Of a stretch of DNA of 64,000 nt, positions 42,310-52,640 are shown piece by piece (the first letter of the stretch is position 1; each line of letters begins with the position of its first letter). The notes below the pieces were generated by a model. The model did not search any database. It was not told the origin of the DNA and saw only the letters and a list, made by a program, of their open reading frames with translations. Origin of the DNA: Acanthosepion esculentum (taxonomy: Eukaryota > Mollusca > Cephalopoda > Sepiida > Sepiidae); contig OZ038496.1 in the NCBI GenBank assembly GCA_964036315.1, positions 13,604,622 through 13,668,621 on the forward strand, written 5' to 3'. A program made the position numbers and the translations under genes.

Positions 42310-42790
42310 AAATGTCTATTGGTTAGAAATTAACATCATTATGTGAAATATTTGACCAATCAGAGAAGACTAAAAACTTATTTTTCTATAAGCCTACTTT
42401 CTGGAAGAAATTCTTATAAAAACCCACAGATTTCGACTTTTAGCAGCAGATATGCGACTGTCTCTATTCAAACAAAAGAGGAGACGTGGCTACATAGCTA
42501 TCCACCGCAGCCCGTGTTAAAAAAAACATGTATCGGCGACATCAAACGAATCATCTCCAACAACAACAGCTTGAAAGGTTAGTGAATTTTTGCTGACGAT
42601 CAAAGTCTTTTCTCAACTTCTAACTGTTTTACTGTGAGCCAGCTATTTAAAAGTTTTTTTCTAAACAACAAATTTTTCTGTGGACCAATTATCCAAAGAC
42701 TTCAACTCAACTAAAGACTATTTGTACTCTTTTATCACTCTTTTGAATTCATGTACATATTCCTGTAAATACAAATGATCTAATTAACAG
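42310..42790 (+). promoter_or_regulatory. Promoter-like module (CCAAT and TATA), possible LTR remnant
   Basis: GACCAATCAGA at about 42355 and TTATAAAAACCCA at 42414 have LTR-promoter spacing. The same pair occurs at 43950 and 44026. No matching second LTR or target duplication was found. Confidence 0.35.
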
Positions 42791-43429
42791 GCATGAGACC
42801 ATATTTTCTTTATTTCTATTTTATTATTGTTCGGAATTCGGATGTTCGGATTTTTAATATAAAAAATGGACGACAGAATTTCCTACAAAAGCTCATGAGA
42901 ACAGATCCAGAGCATTTTCAATCCTTTAGAGGAACCCCTCTCCGATTGACCATGTTTTTCTCACTCCTGCTGGAGGAATCTTTCCCTGATTGACTATGTC
43001 TTCAGAGGTGTAGTCGTACTCACCACAATTGACGAATTGCGTGCTGTTGAGGCAATTTAACTCATAGTTAAAAGTTTTGAATTCAAAGTTGACATTCTCC
43101 TAGACCGGTTGCCACCCAAGGCTATAGGACCCACCCATCCTGCTATTTTTTCCATAACTTGGTATTTGACAAAGTAAAGCTATAGAAACAATGTTTTGAC
43201 TTGACTACCGTTTACTGGGAACACGGTCCTGGGGGTAGACAACAGCTTTAATAAAAGAGTTGTCTAAACGGAAGAAGCCTCATTGACGAAAAAAAGTGAT
43301 GCACTCTCATCACAATATTTTGACAAGTTCAGTTCAGACCTCATTGGATATTTGAATAACTATAATTGAACTATTGTTACTACTTTATCTACCGTTACTT
43401 GTTGTCAGCACCCGCTCGCATCTGAGCGT

Positions 43430-43865
43430 TGGGATCGTCATTCTCTCCCCTTATTCCCTTTCTCCGCGCTGCTTGTTTTGGCGAAGATGGCTGTGAATCA
43501 GAGAGAGTTTGACGAGGCCATTCGCATGAATTTGATTTTGCGCGACAGAGAAGCCCACACTCTTGACCAGAAGCGCCTCCCTCGCAGCTCAAAGGGGGTT
43601 GAGACAAGCGAGATATAGCTAACCTGGTTGCATCGGGCTGTTGGATGCTTAGTCTGTCAAGGTGCGCCTTGGTTACGCCAGCCCGACTCCTATTCCGCCA
43701 TTGAGGTTGTTCGCGTTCAGTCTGGTCTTTTCTCTTTGATCTTACCGTCATGGGTGGCCTTACAGGAGTTGGAACTCCAGACGGCTTCGCTCTTGGGATT
43801 GTGGAATCTTCCACGACAGCCAGTTTACTCTCCGCTGGGAAATGCACTCTTCCTGTTGTAATTTT
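43430..43865 (+). pseudogene. GC-rich island with an unrecognised broken reading frame
   Basis: Base composition changes abruptly to roughly half GC. A plus frame starts at 43487 (MAVNQREFDEAIRMNLILRD), is cut by TAG at 43616, and continues in the same frame to 43861 (GAPWLRQPDSYSAIEVVRVQ, ELELQTASLLGLWNLPRQPV). I do not recognise the product. A 169-codon minus frame overlaps it and is probably its shadow. It may be part of an LTR element with the module at 43930-44160. Confidence 0.4.
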
Positions 43866-43924
43866 CACCACCATCATACTTACAAATATATAATAAGCAT
43901 TCATTGTTTAATCACCTTCAATCT

Positions 43925-44520
43925 AGCTTGCTGATTGGTCAGTTTCGACCAATCAAATAGCCTGTACGCGACAGGTCTGTTTTGGCGTCAACTAAGTTTG
44001 ATCCAGAAACGTGATACAACAGATTATAAAAACCCAAACACGAGTGATTCTCGCCCTCTCTTTCGTCACGCTCTCTCTCTCTCTTTACTCACTCGTGCGT
44101 CTCAACTCCGCTGCCAAAATGTGACCCTTAAAGAACTCCCGTCTTGACTAATGCAGTCAGACGTAAAAGAACTTTACAACATTTCATGCAAGTATAATTC
44201 TGAACTTTTACCAACTTGTACAATACACAATTCCAAGCATGCAACAACTCATTCTTCTACAGTTTAATAATCAATTTATTCGTTATGAGCTTAGGTACAA
44301 ATATTACCTAGTCTAAGAGACACAACTCTGTCTAACCTTTTCAGTTCACATGCATGTACATCAAATACTTAATAAATTCAATTGTTATGTTTTGAATCAT
44401 TATTTTTGTCTTTTATTAATTGTTGTGGATGGAAGATTATTGAACACGCACAATTTTAAGCCTTCTGATCATTCAAACCTTCTGATATCTCTTAACATCT
44501 TCACACAACCGCAACAGGAT
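43925..44520 (+). promoter_or_regulatory. LTR-like module: CCAAT box, TATA box, poly-A signal
   Basis: GACCAATCAAA at 43949, TTATAAAAACCCAAACACGA at 44024, AATAAATTCAATTG at 44372, and an end-like block ACCTTCTGATATCTCTT.A.ATCTTCA near 44478 shared with the last 60 bp of the solo LTR at 56333-56797. The ends could not be defined. Confidence 0.45.
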
Positions 44521-44559
44521 CACTGAGACAAGTAAGAGTTCTACCATGACAAGAAACGA

Positions 44560-44562
<3 letters not shown>

Positions 44563-44597
<35 letters not shown>
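44563..44597. repeat. (AT)n microsatellite
   Basis: About 17 AT dinucleotides. Confidence 0.97.
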
Positions 44598-44601
<4 letters not shown>

Positions 44602-44760
44602 CAAACATATATTGTTAAATATTACAGACAATGAATATCTATTATGTTTGATCACGAGCCGTTTTGAACTTAGTGTGGTTGCTTTAATTTCGGGTGAAAA
44701 TAAAGACAAAAATTGTCCAACATTTGGATACTTTTTATTAAGCTGATCCTTGATCTAAGC

Positions 44761-44786
44761 TTTCGGCTCACATGAGCCACCTTCAG
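44761..44786 (-). ncRNA. Hammerhead-like core motif
   Basis: Minus strand reads CTGAAGG-T-GGCTC-ATGT-GAGCC-GAAA. The 5-bp stem is perfect. The last core base is G where the consensus has A. A further AAGCT...AGCTT pairing follows GAAA, as helix III of a type-I hammerhead would. Speculative until folded and compared. Confidence 0.35.
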
Positions 44787-44869
44787 AATGGTTATATGGA
44801 CAGTTAAATAAAGATATTCCCCATCAAAGATGATATTCTGTTATGTTGACATAGAAGATTGCTATGCGA

Positions 44870-45880
44870 CGATAACGGTCGCGGAATAGCAGACGCAGGT
44901 CGTAAATACATCATGCGGTTCTATGATGTCGTACCACGTGAGAGAATGAAATATTAACAACAGAACCATATGTCTAGAGATGCAATGTAATGCGTTGTGA
45001 CTAGTTTGAAATGTAATTTTGTTGAGTGTGGGTTGTCGGAGTGAGCAGCTCGTTATCAAATATACCACTTTGACTAACGATTACTTTAATGACAATAATA
45101 GAAACGAATCAATAAATAAGAAAACAATAAAACTAATAAAAGTATAAAATTGTCATTAAATATATGAGAACATTTTTTATTATTGTTACTTGTAATTAAG
45201 CTGAATATAATTGCTGACTGAAGTAAGATGTAGTTCAATAATATGTGAGGATATCTTTTCTAAATTCTAAGTTGTTATCTTTAAATTTTATTTGACTTCA
45301 TACTTTGCTTGCGTAATTATTAGCACTGTAGGTGTCTCAATATCATTTAGTCAACTGTTTTATTAAAATCATGGTCGTCCTCTAGGAAAATTGTCGTCAA
45401 ACCCGTTGATTTTTTAAAAATTTTAGTCATTAACTTTATTGAACAATATATTTAAGATGTTCTAATCTTGTCATCTTTATGTGTCGATCACGTAAAAATA
45501 TCAGTCCAAGAATCGACGTTTCGAGTTCAAATAGCAATCAGGTTTGTTGCGTTCTCTTCACATTACCATTCTTGTGAATTAAGGACGCCAGTGTGAAACT
45601 TTAATAATAATTCAAAACTATTTAAATGATAGAATAAAAGTCGGTATTACTTAAGTATGTGATTTACCTTCCGAGTCTGATTGACCAGAACAACACATTG
45701 TTGCGGAATTTATGCTAAGATGTGTCAGAAGCTGAAATTGTGTGAAGGCCTAAAATGTGCGTGTACATTATGCATTTATCCACAACAAATAAATTAAGCA
45801 AACATATGAAGACAATTCAACTTGAAGAAAAGAAATCAAGGAAAACAACGTAGTTATAGATTTCAACAATAACATGAATT
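44870..45880. other. Unassigned intergenic sequence
   Basis: No gene. 45190-45420 shares ordered words with 56940-57170 (TTGTAATTA.G.TGAATA.AATTGCT.ACTGAAG, TTTAGTCAACTGTTTTATT), so it is a dispersed repeat copy. Confidence 0.5.
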
Positions 45881-45884
45881 TATA

Positions 45885-45885
45885 T

Positions 45886-45941
<56 letters not shown>
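45885..45941. repeat. (TA)n microsatellite
   Basis: TA run of more than 50 bp with one AATA interruption. Confidence 0.97.
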
Positions 45942-45943
<2 letters not shown>

Positions 45944-46300
45944 ACATACACAAAGTGAATATAAGTTGCTTGTTAAATGTGGCAAGTAAGATAAGATTGC
46001 AAAAGTGTCCATGCAGAGATTTGTTGAATGAATGTTGATGGTTTAAGTTTGTTTGCGAAATTAAAACAGTTTGATTTCTGCAAGGAAAAATATCAATTGT
46101 ATGAGTTTAAATAATAGTGTGTATGTGTGTGACAATTGTAAGTGTTGATTTAAGTTATGAAGAGTTGTGTGCCTTTGACTGATATGCTAAACTTGGTTAA
46201 ATGTACACCTACTATTTCGTAGTGGTAATGTCACTTTTTCAGTAAATTGTAAGTTAAGTTTCTTCACGCGGCAATAGTTGTGCAAGTTGTGTTGAGTTGT

Positions 46301-46500
46301 NNNNNNNNNNNNNNNNNNNNNNNNNNNNNNNNNNNNNNNNNNNNNNNNNNNNNNNNNNNNNNNNNNNNNNNNNNNNNNNNNNNNNNNNNNNNNNNNNNNN
46401 NNNNNNNNNNNNNNNNNNNNNNNNNNNNNNNNNNNNNNNNNNNNNNNNNNNNNNNNNNNNNNNNNNNNNNNNNNNNNNNNNNNNNNNNNNNNNNNNNNNN
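46301..46500. other. Assembly gap (200 N)
   Basis: Exactly 200 N, the usual size of a placeholder for a gap of unknown length. Confidence 0.99.
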
Positions 46501-46734
46501 CGGATAGTCTCCAGACAGCTGCGCGAGAAAAAAGGATTTGTCTCAACTTGCAACATTTTTGTGTCCTTTTAACCAATGGGAAGTTGCGTTTGGAAAAGTG
46601 AAATGATGATTGGTTAAAGGTTAATTTGGGGAAGAGTGCATCTTTCCGTAGGGGGTGACAGGCAAGTATGGAGGATTCCATAACATCACTAAAGTACGCG
46701 ATCTATCAGTTGAGAAAATTCTCTACTTTAAAAT

Positions 46735-47640
46735 ATACATTAAAAATAGATACATAGAATAAGATAAGAAAAGAAGAAGTAGTTTTTATTATAAATTTTC
46801 TACGTTAAATATTGTTGCGGGATTACCTCTTTTGTTACGACGTGTGTTGACGTTTTGTTTTATAGTAAATATTTATGGACTCCTGGAACACTTGTACCGC
46901 CAACAATATTGGCGGACTCATGTGAGTCCAGGTAAAAAATAATAAAAATAAAACATGGAATTTAAAACAAACGACAATTGCATGCAAAGGAAATTACATG
47001 AGGAGGAGGCTTTCTCTTTCTCTTTTGTTGAACTCTCTGTCCCCGGGCGGAAAGGAACCCAGACAAGGCTATGTCGAAGGGCAGAGTCTCGGTTGGGGAG
47101 ATAGCCAATCCGACCCCGTGTATATCGGAATGCCCCACGTTAAAAACTGGCCTTGTGCCACATCTTGCCTTGTGGAGAGGTTGGTAAATAAAGGGAATTA
47201 CAAGAGTACACAATGTAAATCAAAGGAAAAGACATTAAATCTATAAAAATGTGCTTGTGTGTGTATGCGCGTATGTGTTTGTGTGAAACAAGCGTGTGTG
47301 ATACACACGCGTGCATGTGTGTGTATGCGCCTATTTGTGTGTGTGCGTGTGTGGGAAACAAGCGTGTGTGATACACACGCGTGCATGTGCGTGCGTGCGA
47401 GTGTTCAGTCATCAGAGGAACAAGAAAGCGAACGCGGCCCAGCAGCAGCGTTTTTTTTTGTTTTTTTTTTTTTATCTACGTTTGACTACATCTGAAAGCC
47501 AAGAGGGAAAAGAGGAAAATAGAGAATATGTTTGCCCTTTTATAGACATAGCACCGCCCAATGGGTGCTTTTGGAGGAGCCAAGTGTCTTAACGCACAAT
47601 ATACATTAAAATAGATATATACAAGAAAAATAAGTAGTAG
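46735..47640. repeat. Dispersed repeat D, copy 2, longer form
   Basis: Contains all blocks of 19340-19665 plus an extra segment (46995-47160) and two tandem blocks AAACAAGCGTGTGTGATACA + CACGCGTGCATG at 47287 and 47358. The words AATATACATTAAAAATAGAT at 46733 and AATATACATTAAAATAGATA at 47599 are direct repeats near the ends. A GC-rich hairpin CCGCCAA-CAATA-TTGGCGG lies at 46898. Confidence 0.75.
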
Positions 47641-47835
47641 TCTTTATTTAATATACTATAATAGTATACTAAATAAATAATACCATATGATAGAAAAATA
47701 CTAAAGGAAATTATTATTTTAACTAATACTTTAGTGATTGGCTAGTTCAATAATTAAAAGTTTCTTCCAGGAACATTTTATCGGACATGAAATAATGGTG
47801 GTGAAAAAGAGTACACGCACAAAAATAACAATTTT

Positions 47836-48530
47836 CATAAGGTAGTATTTATATAAAATACAAATTTTATTGTAACCTGATTATGTACAGTAATAGATCA
47901 TATGCGATATAGGCGAATAATTCAACTAGAAAAATTGAAAATAAATACAATGTATTAATACAAATTAGAGACATGTCAATAAATCAACAATGTTTTACGA
48001 CAATTTTTAACTTGAGATTTTTCTTGTTAAAAAGTTGAACAATTTTAACATATTCAACATTATGAATAAAAAATAGTGAATTTTATATAGGGTTTCTTCG
48101 AGACTTAACATTTTTATAGTAGATTTTATATAAAAATTTTATATAGGGTTTCTTCGAGACTTAACATTTTTATAGTAGATTTTATATAGGGTTTTATATA
48201 AAAATTTTATATAGGGTTTCTTCGAGACTTAACATTTTTATAGTAGATTTTATATAGGGTTTTATATAAAAAATTTATATAGGGTTTCTTCGAGACTTAA
48301 CATGAGCAAAACAAATTTATGGATTTGGACGAAAAAAAAGAAAAGAAGCCCAGAATGACGTCAAAATATCCGAAAATTTTGAATCCTTTACAATAGTTGC
48401 GCTAAGTTTAATTTGTAATGTATATTAATGTAGGTAAAAAAATGAAAATGTTGATATGATAGTGAGGATCACAAAGCTCTACCAGGGGCTCCTAATCAGC
48501 CCCCACCTTTTTCAGGGGGTAGTACGCACC
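47836..48530. repeat. Dispersed repeat C, copy 2, with internal 56-68-bp tandem expansion
   Basis: Same order as 15863-16395. The AGGGTTTCTTCGAGACTTAA word, single in copy 1 (as TTTTTCAAGATTTAGCATGA), occurs four times here at 48089, 48145, 48213 and 48281. Confidence 0.87.
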
Positions 48531-48539
48531 GGCCCTGGC

Positions 48540-49765
48540 TGAGAGACAACGGAAAGTTACATAACCATGATGTTCGATTTTTCCTATTTGCTCATGCTCG
48601 TAAAGATAACTTGCAAATACTTAGTAAGGCAAAGTGCACAGATACTTCGTCAGAAGATCGGGGAGCGCGGCACTTTGATCCAAGGATGAGCGCAGAGATA
48701 TGGAACTGATACAAGGCAGAAATATCGATTTATTCTTAATCCGATTACTGTTAACGAGTAGAAAAACTTGATTGGGGAAAACCTTCTATTGATAGGAAGT
48801 GTAGTGAGATTACCACGTCTTCTCTGTGCAATGGACTGTCCCATTCATCGTAAATAACTATCGATGTAATCCAAGGTACGAAAGCAGACGGTATTAACCC
48901 ATTACCTGCCATGAACCGCATTTGGGCATCTGTTAAAATTAAACTCACTAAATGTTATTCCTTGTATTTACATTGAATTGCTTACATACATTGCATTTGC
49001 AGAGGTATATTTTACAACACAGCCTTTAAAGTTTTTATTATTAGCCGTAAGAAGACACTTTCTGTCGTAATTTTACATTTCACGAGTAGAAAAATAATTA
49101 CTATTTTTAAAAGTATTTTTTTATTATTTCTAATCAATATAAATTTTTGATGTTTTATACGCATATATATTTGATGTTCTAGTTTCTATAAAAATGGCAC
49201 TGGTAACTACTGAAATTAAACATAAGGAATAAATAAACTCCTAAGACACCTGCCTGGGTCAAAAATGCGCATTAAAATATTTGGCAGTTAATGGGTTAAC
49301 CTGAATAAAGCCTTTAAAGTTTTTTCCTTCTTCCTCGTTATTATTACAGTTTGGAATGGCTGTTAGGTAATAAATCTTACCTAGCCATTGCAATGTAATC
49401 ATTACTATACCCGCGATATAGTAATTTAGTGGGTCCCGATAAAAATAAAAATAAATATTTTTGTGATGCACGGTGGCTGTTAAATGATTAAGTATTACAC
49501 ACACACACACACACACTTTCAGAGTTCCAGAATCGCCACTCACTATATTCGATTTGTTGTTAAGTATTTTCATTTTCTCCTTTTATTCATTGGCAGCATT
49601 TTAGAATCATTTGGCTGCAATGCTAAGTTTCCTAAGTTGAACAAACTGGAGCTATTTCAGTTATGCTTTGTTACCTCTTTTTTCCATTGTTGTTTTTAGA
49701 TCGCTTTCTTCCAGCCATTTTGATGGGCAACAGAGAAATTCTGAAATTTAGAATGAACTTGTCAG
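48540..49765. other. Unassigned intergenic sequence with a (CA)n tract
   Basis: (AC)n at 49496-49517. Words TTAACCCATTACCTGCCATGAA near 48893 and ATTTGGCAGTTAATGGGTTAAC near 49279 are inverted, so 48893-49300 is bounded by TTAACCCATTA-type inverted repeats. No gene. Confidence 0.5.
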
Positions 49766-49769
49766 CAAC

Positions 49770-50115
49770 GAGAAAGTTCTAGAGAGAATGGCAATGAAGA
49801 GGACACTTATACTTAACATTAAGAAGAGACAGTTGAAATTTCCTGGGTGCATAATGAGGAAAGACGACTTGGAAAATTTGATACTCACAGGACAGATTGA
49901 AGGTAAGGAGGGCAGAGGAAATCGATGCACAGGCTACCTGGCGAGCGTGAGCAAATGGTTGGCGGAGCAGCTTTTGGAAGAGAAGGTAAAAAGCCAAAAC
50001 TTATTAAGATCTATAATGAACAGGAAATTGTGGAGAGCCATGATCGCCAACGTCCTGAAAGGAACACGGCACATAGAATAAGAAATAAAGTTCTATTGAT
50101 ATTCTTTTTACCATC
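49770..50115 (+). pseudogene. LINE family R, C-terminal fragment
   Basis: A 98-codon frame reads MAMKRTLILNIKKRQLKFPG, CIMRKDDLENLILTGQIEGK, then KWLAEQLL.E and NRKLWRAMIANVLKGTRHIE, and ends at the family's usual terminus. 5'-truncated. Confidence 0.85.
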
Positions 50116-50224
50116 CAACATTTATTTTTAATATTCCTTGCTGAAATGACAGCGGAGACCTCATGTGGCCATGGATTTTATATGCTTTCAAATAAGATAC
50201 ATATACATTTTTATGCGACTGTGC

Positions 50225-50478
50225 ACAGAGGCGCATCGGGTAGCGTCACGGATATCGATGGAAGGTTAATACCGCGTTCAATTCCCGCTTGATTTTGCTT
50301 CGTTCACTTCCGTTCGATGATCATCTTCTGTCAGCTATGAGTTAAATAGTAAGGCAGACTGGGATCTCTTGCCCTGAGGCGGCAACCAGTCTAGGAGAAG
50401 GAAATTCTGAATCCAAAAAACAACCTGAAGAGGGTTAGGCTCCGTCAGGCTATCTTGCCCTAGACACACCACCGATAC
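50225..50478 (+). repeat. tRNA-headed SINE fragment
   Basis: CGCATCGGGTAGCGTCACGG and CGCGTTCAATTCCCGCTTG form an A/B-box pair; then the TCAGCTATGAGTTAAATAGT block, AGGCAGACTGGGATCTCTTG and CTAGGAGAAGGAAATTCTGA, which also occur at 60560-60650. Confidence 0.78.
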
Positions 50479-50479
50479 T

Positions 50480-50780
50480 ATAGTAAATGTGGCGGCAAAA
50501 TCTCATCATATTACAGTTGAGCTGGCTAAATGTAACCGTAAGTTCTATGCTAACAGTTTCTTCTCTCGCACTTCTCGCTTGTGGGACACCCTTTCAGCTC
50601 CATGCTTTCCAGCCAACTTTGATTTTCAAAAATTTAAATGCAATATCAATCGTTATCTACTGTCTTCTTTTATCGTCCTCTCGCCTTAATAGTAGATTTT
50701 CTCATATTCTCTAACACTCATTAACTTCTTCCATCCTAGTGACTGTATTGCCTTACTTGGGGCGAAATGATTAATATATA
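50480..50780 (+). pseudogene. LINE family J, 3' end
   Basis: HHITVELAKCNRKFYANSFF + SRTSRLWDTLSAPCF in one frame, then KFKCNINRYLLSS, stop, and the tail CCTTACTTGGGGCGAAATGA. The fragment begins directly at the end of the SINE at 50225-50478. Confidence 0.85.
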
Positions 50781-50783
50781 CAC

Positions 50784-51010
50784 TACAGTTGAAAAAGTTC
50801 AGGCTACTCCTGGTAATATTTTAAATAGGCCTCAAAAGTAGTTATTTTGTACTTTATATAAGAGAAAATTATTATACATGGTTAAAAAAAAGTGAGACAT
50901 GATTTCTTATTAGAAATTTTATTATGACAAAAAGAAAAAAAAAGCATTTTATAATTAAATTTTGCTCTCGTCAAAATATCCTCCTTTAACCTTGATTACT
51001 GTAGCACAAA
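50784..51010 (-). pseudogene. Tc1-like transposon end
   Basis: TACAGTTGAAAAAGTTCAGG at 50785 resembles a Tc1-type terminal inverted repeat next to TA. The minus frame near 50955-51020 reads AKICATVIKVKGGYFDESK, like the last residues of Tc1-type transposases. The rest is replaced by the TA array at 51030. Confidence 0.6.
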
Positions 51011-51029
51011 TTTTTGCATTCATAATAGT

Positions 51030-51054
51030 ATATATATATATACTACTAGTAGGA

Positions 51055-51134
<80 letters not shown>

Positions 51135-51300
51135 TACTAGTAGGAGTATATATATATATATATATATACTACTAGTAGGAATATATATATATATATATAT
51201 ATATATACTAGTACTAGTAGTAGTAGTATATATATATATACTACTAGTACTAGTAGTAGTATATATATATATACTACTACTACTACATATATATCTATTA
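51030..51300. repeat. (TA)n array punctuated by CTACTAGTAG palindromes
   Basis: AT dinucleotides alternate with ACTACTAGTAGGAG (three times) and then with ACTAGTACTAGTAGTAGTA and related CTA/TAG triplet runs. CTACTAGTAG is a perfect 10-bp palindrome. Confidence 0.95.
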
Positions 51301-51399
51301 TGCAAATAAACTAAGTCCGACAATTATTTTAATATATTTTATTGTTACACGTTAATTATATAAACACAATATTGGTTAGCAAGTTTAAAAGTAGTAAAA

Positions 51400-51640
51400 T
51401 CGACCTTATTAACCAGACGCTCCTTCTTAACTAAACTGGTAGTGACGTCATGCTATATGACTATCTTGTGTAGGATATAGGTTCGATTCCTGTCGGAAGA
51501 CCCATATTTTTCTATGAAATTTCTCGGATATTCAGGCCGGTTAATACTGTTTATTCCAAACAGAGAATTTACTTAAATATTTGTGTCTATATAAATAACG
51601 TATAACAATAAAAAATACATATATTGCTTTTTTCTAGTTT
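51400..51640 (+). repeat. tRNA-headed SINE
   Basis: ATAGGTTCGATTCCTGTCGG (B box), then AGACCCATATTTTTCTATGA, AATTTCTCGGATATTCAGGC, CGG, and the tail TTTACTTAAATATTTGTGTC. Same family as 54470-54895. Confidence 0.82.
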
Positions 51641-52235
51641 TACTGTCGATATATATTGCAAATAAGGGTAAAAGAAACTGCCAATCTCTAGGAATTAAGC
51701 TATGCGTTACTGACGGAATATGGCTATTATGTCTTGTATTTATTTTTTAATAGTATTTTACTATAGAAATTCCTATAGTTTTATTAAATGTATTGCAAAT
51801 GTTTCTACAGGTCACGCATTCAGGGCCGCATTTAACCAGATTTGAATACAGATTTGTTTGATCCACCTTCCTTGGACACAATACCCGTTGACATCAACAA
51901 TACTTTAGTTAATCCAAGGATTATCAAAATTCGTTTTTTTTTCAGATATAGTATCTGTATTCCATGTCTAACCATTTTTATACAGCTTTCGGTGTCTGAG
52001 TTTTGAAGTCAGAGTTGTCCTTCACCTACACCCATGTTTGCCAACGTGCGGCGAAATTTGATTTTTAAGGGGTGCAATTCGAGAATTAAAGTGATTTTTC
52101 TAGTGAGTCTGTGTGAGTATGAGCGTGTGTGCGAGTTAATAGATATATATACACTTACAGTATGCATACATAAAAATATTTGTGTGTATGTATGTACATG
52201 TGTAATTACATATGTACTTTATATCATTTTTTAAG

Positions 52236-52640
52236 CAAATCACCCCAAGCAAGGCGGGAGTGCCACTAGAACGCAAGGGATAACAGAAAGTGAAAGTAAG
52301 AGTAAAGAGGGGTGTTTGAGGAAAGGATATAGAGAAGGAGGGGGATCAGGATCAAGGCATCAGAAGATGTCGATTGACATTACATTTGAATATTTGAAGA
52401 TTATAGTCATCAGGGAAGCCAGATACAAAGAGAATAACATAGGTGTCAAGACGGATCCTTGTCTTAGTCAGGACTGGAAATTACTAGCACGCAAGGGGTT
52501 ACAGAGTGTGAAAGTAAAAGTAAAGAGGGGTGTCTGGGAAAAGGATAAAGAGAAGGACAGTGATCAAGATCAAGACATCAGAAGATGTCGATTGACATTA
52601 CATTTGGATATTTGAATATTATAGCTACTTCAGAAGCAAG
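52236..52640 (-). pseudogene. LINE family J 3' tail, tandemly duplicated
   Basis: AATCACCCCAAGCAAGGCGG marks the tail end. Two copies of the following about 160 bp (AACGCAAGGG.TA.CAGA, AGTAAAGAGGGGTGT, ATCAGAAGATGTCGATTGAC, ATTACATTTG.ATATTTGAA) lie about 220 bp apart (52270 and 52490). Confidence 0.8.

Noticed and set aside
45510..45560. CCTGATTGCTATTTGAACTC followed by GAAACG on minus, as a further hammerhead-like core.
   Set aside because: The first box reads CTGATTG, not CUGANGA, and no stem separates the boxes. It may be a dead relative, but the evidence is too weak.
46187..46681. Frames running across the N stretch.
   Set aside because: They are open only because the 200 unknown bases contain no stop codons.
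50962..51323. Open frames of more than 115 codons on both strands (Tyr-Ile repeats).
   Set aside because: Pure product of the TA dinucleotide array.
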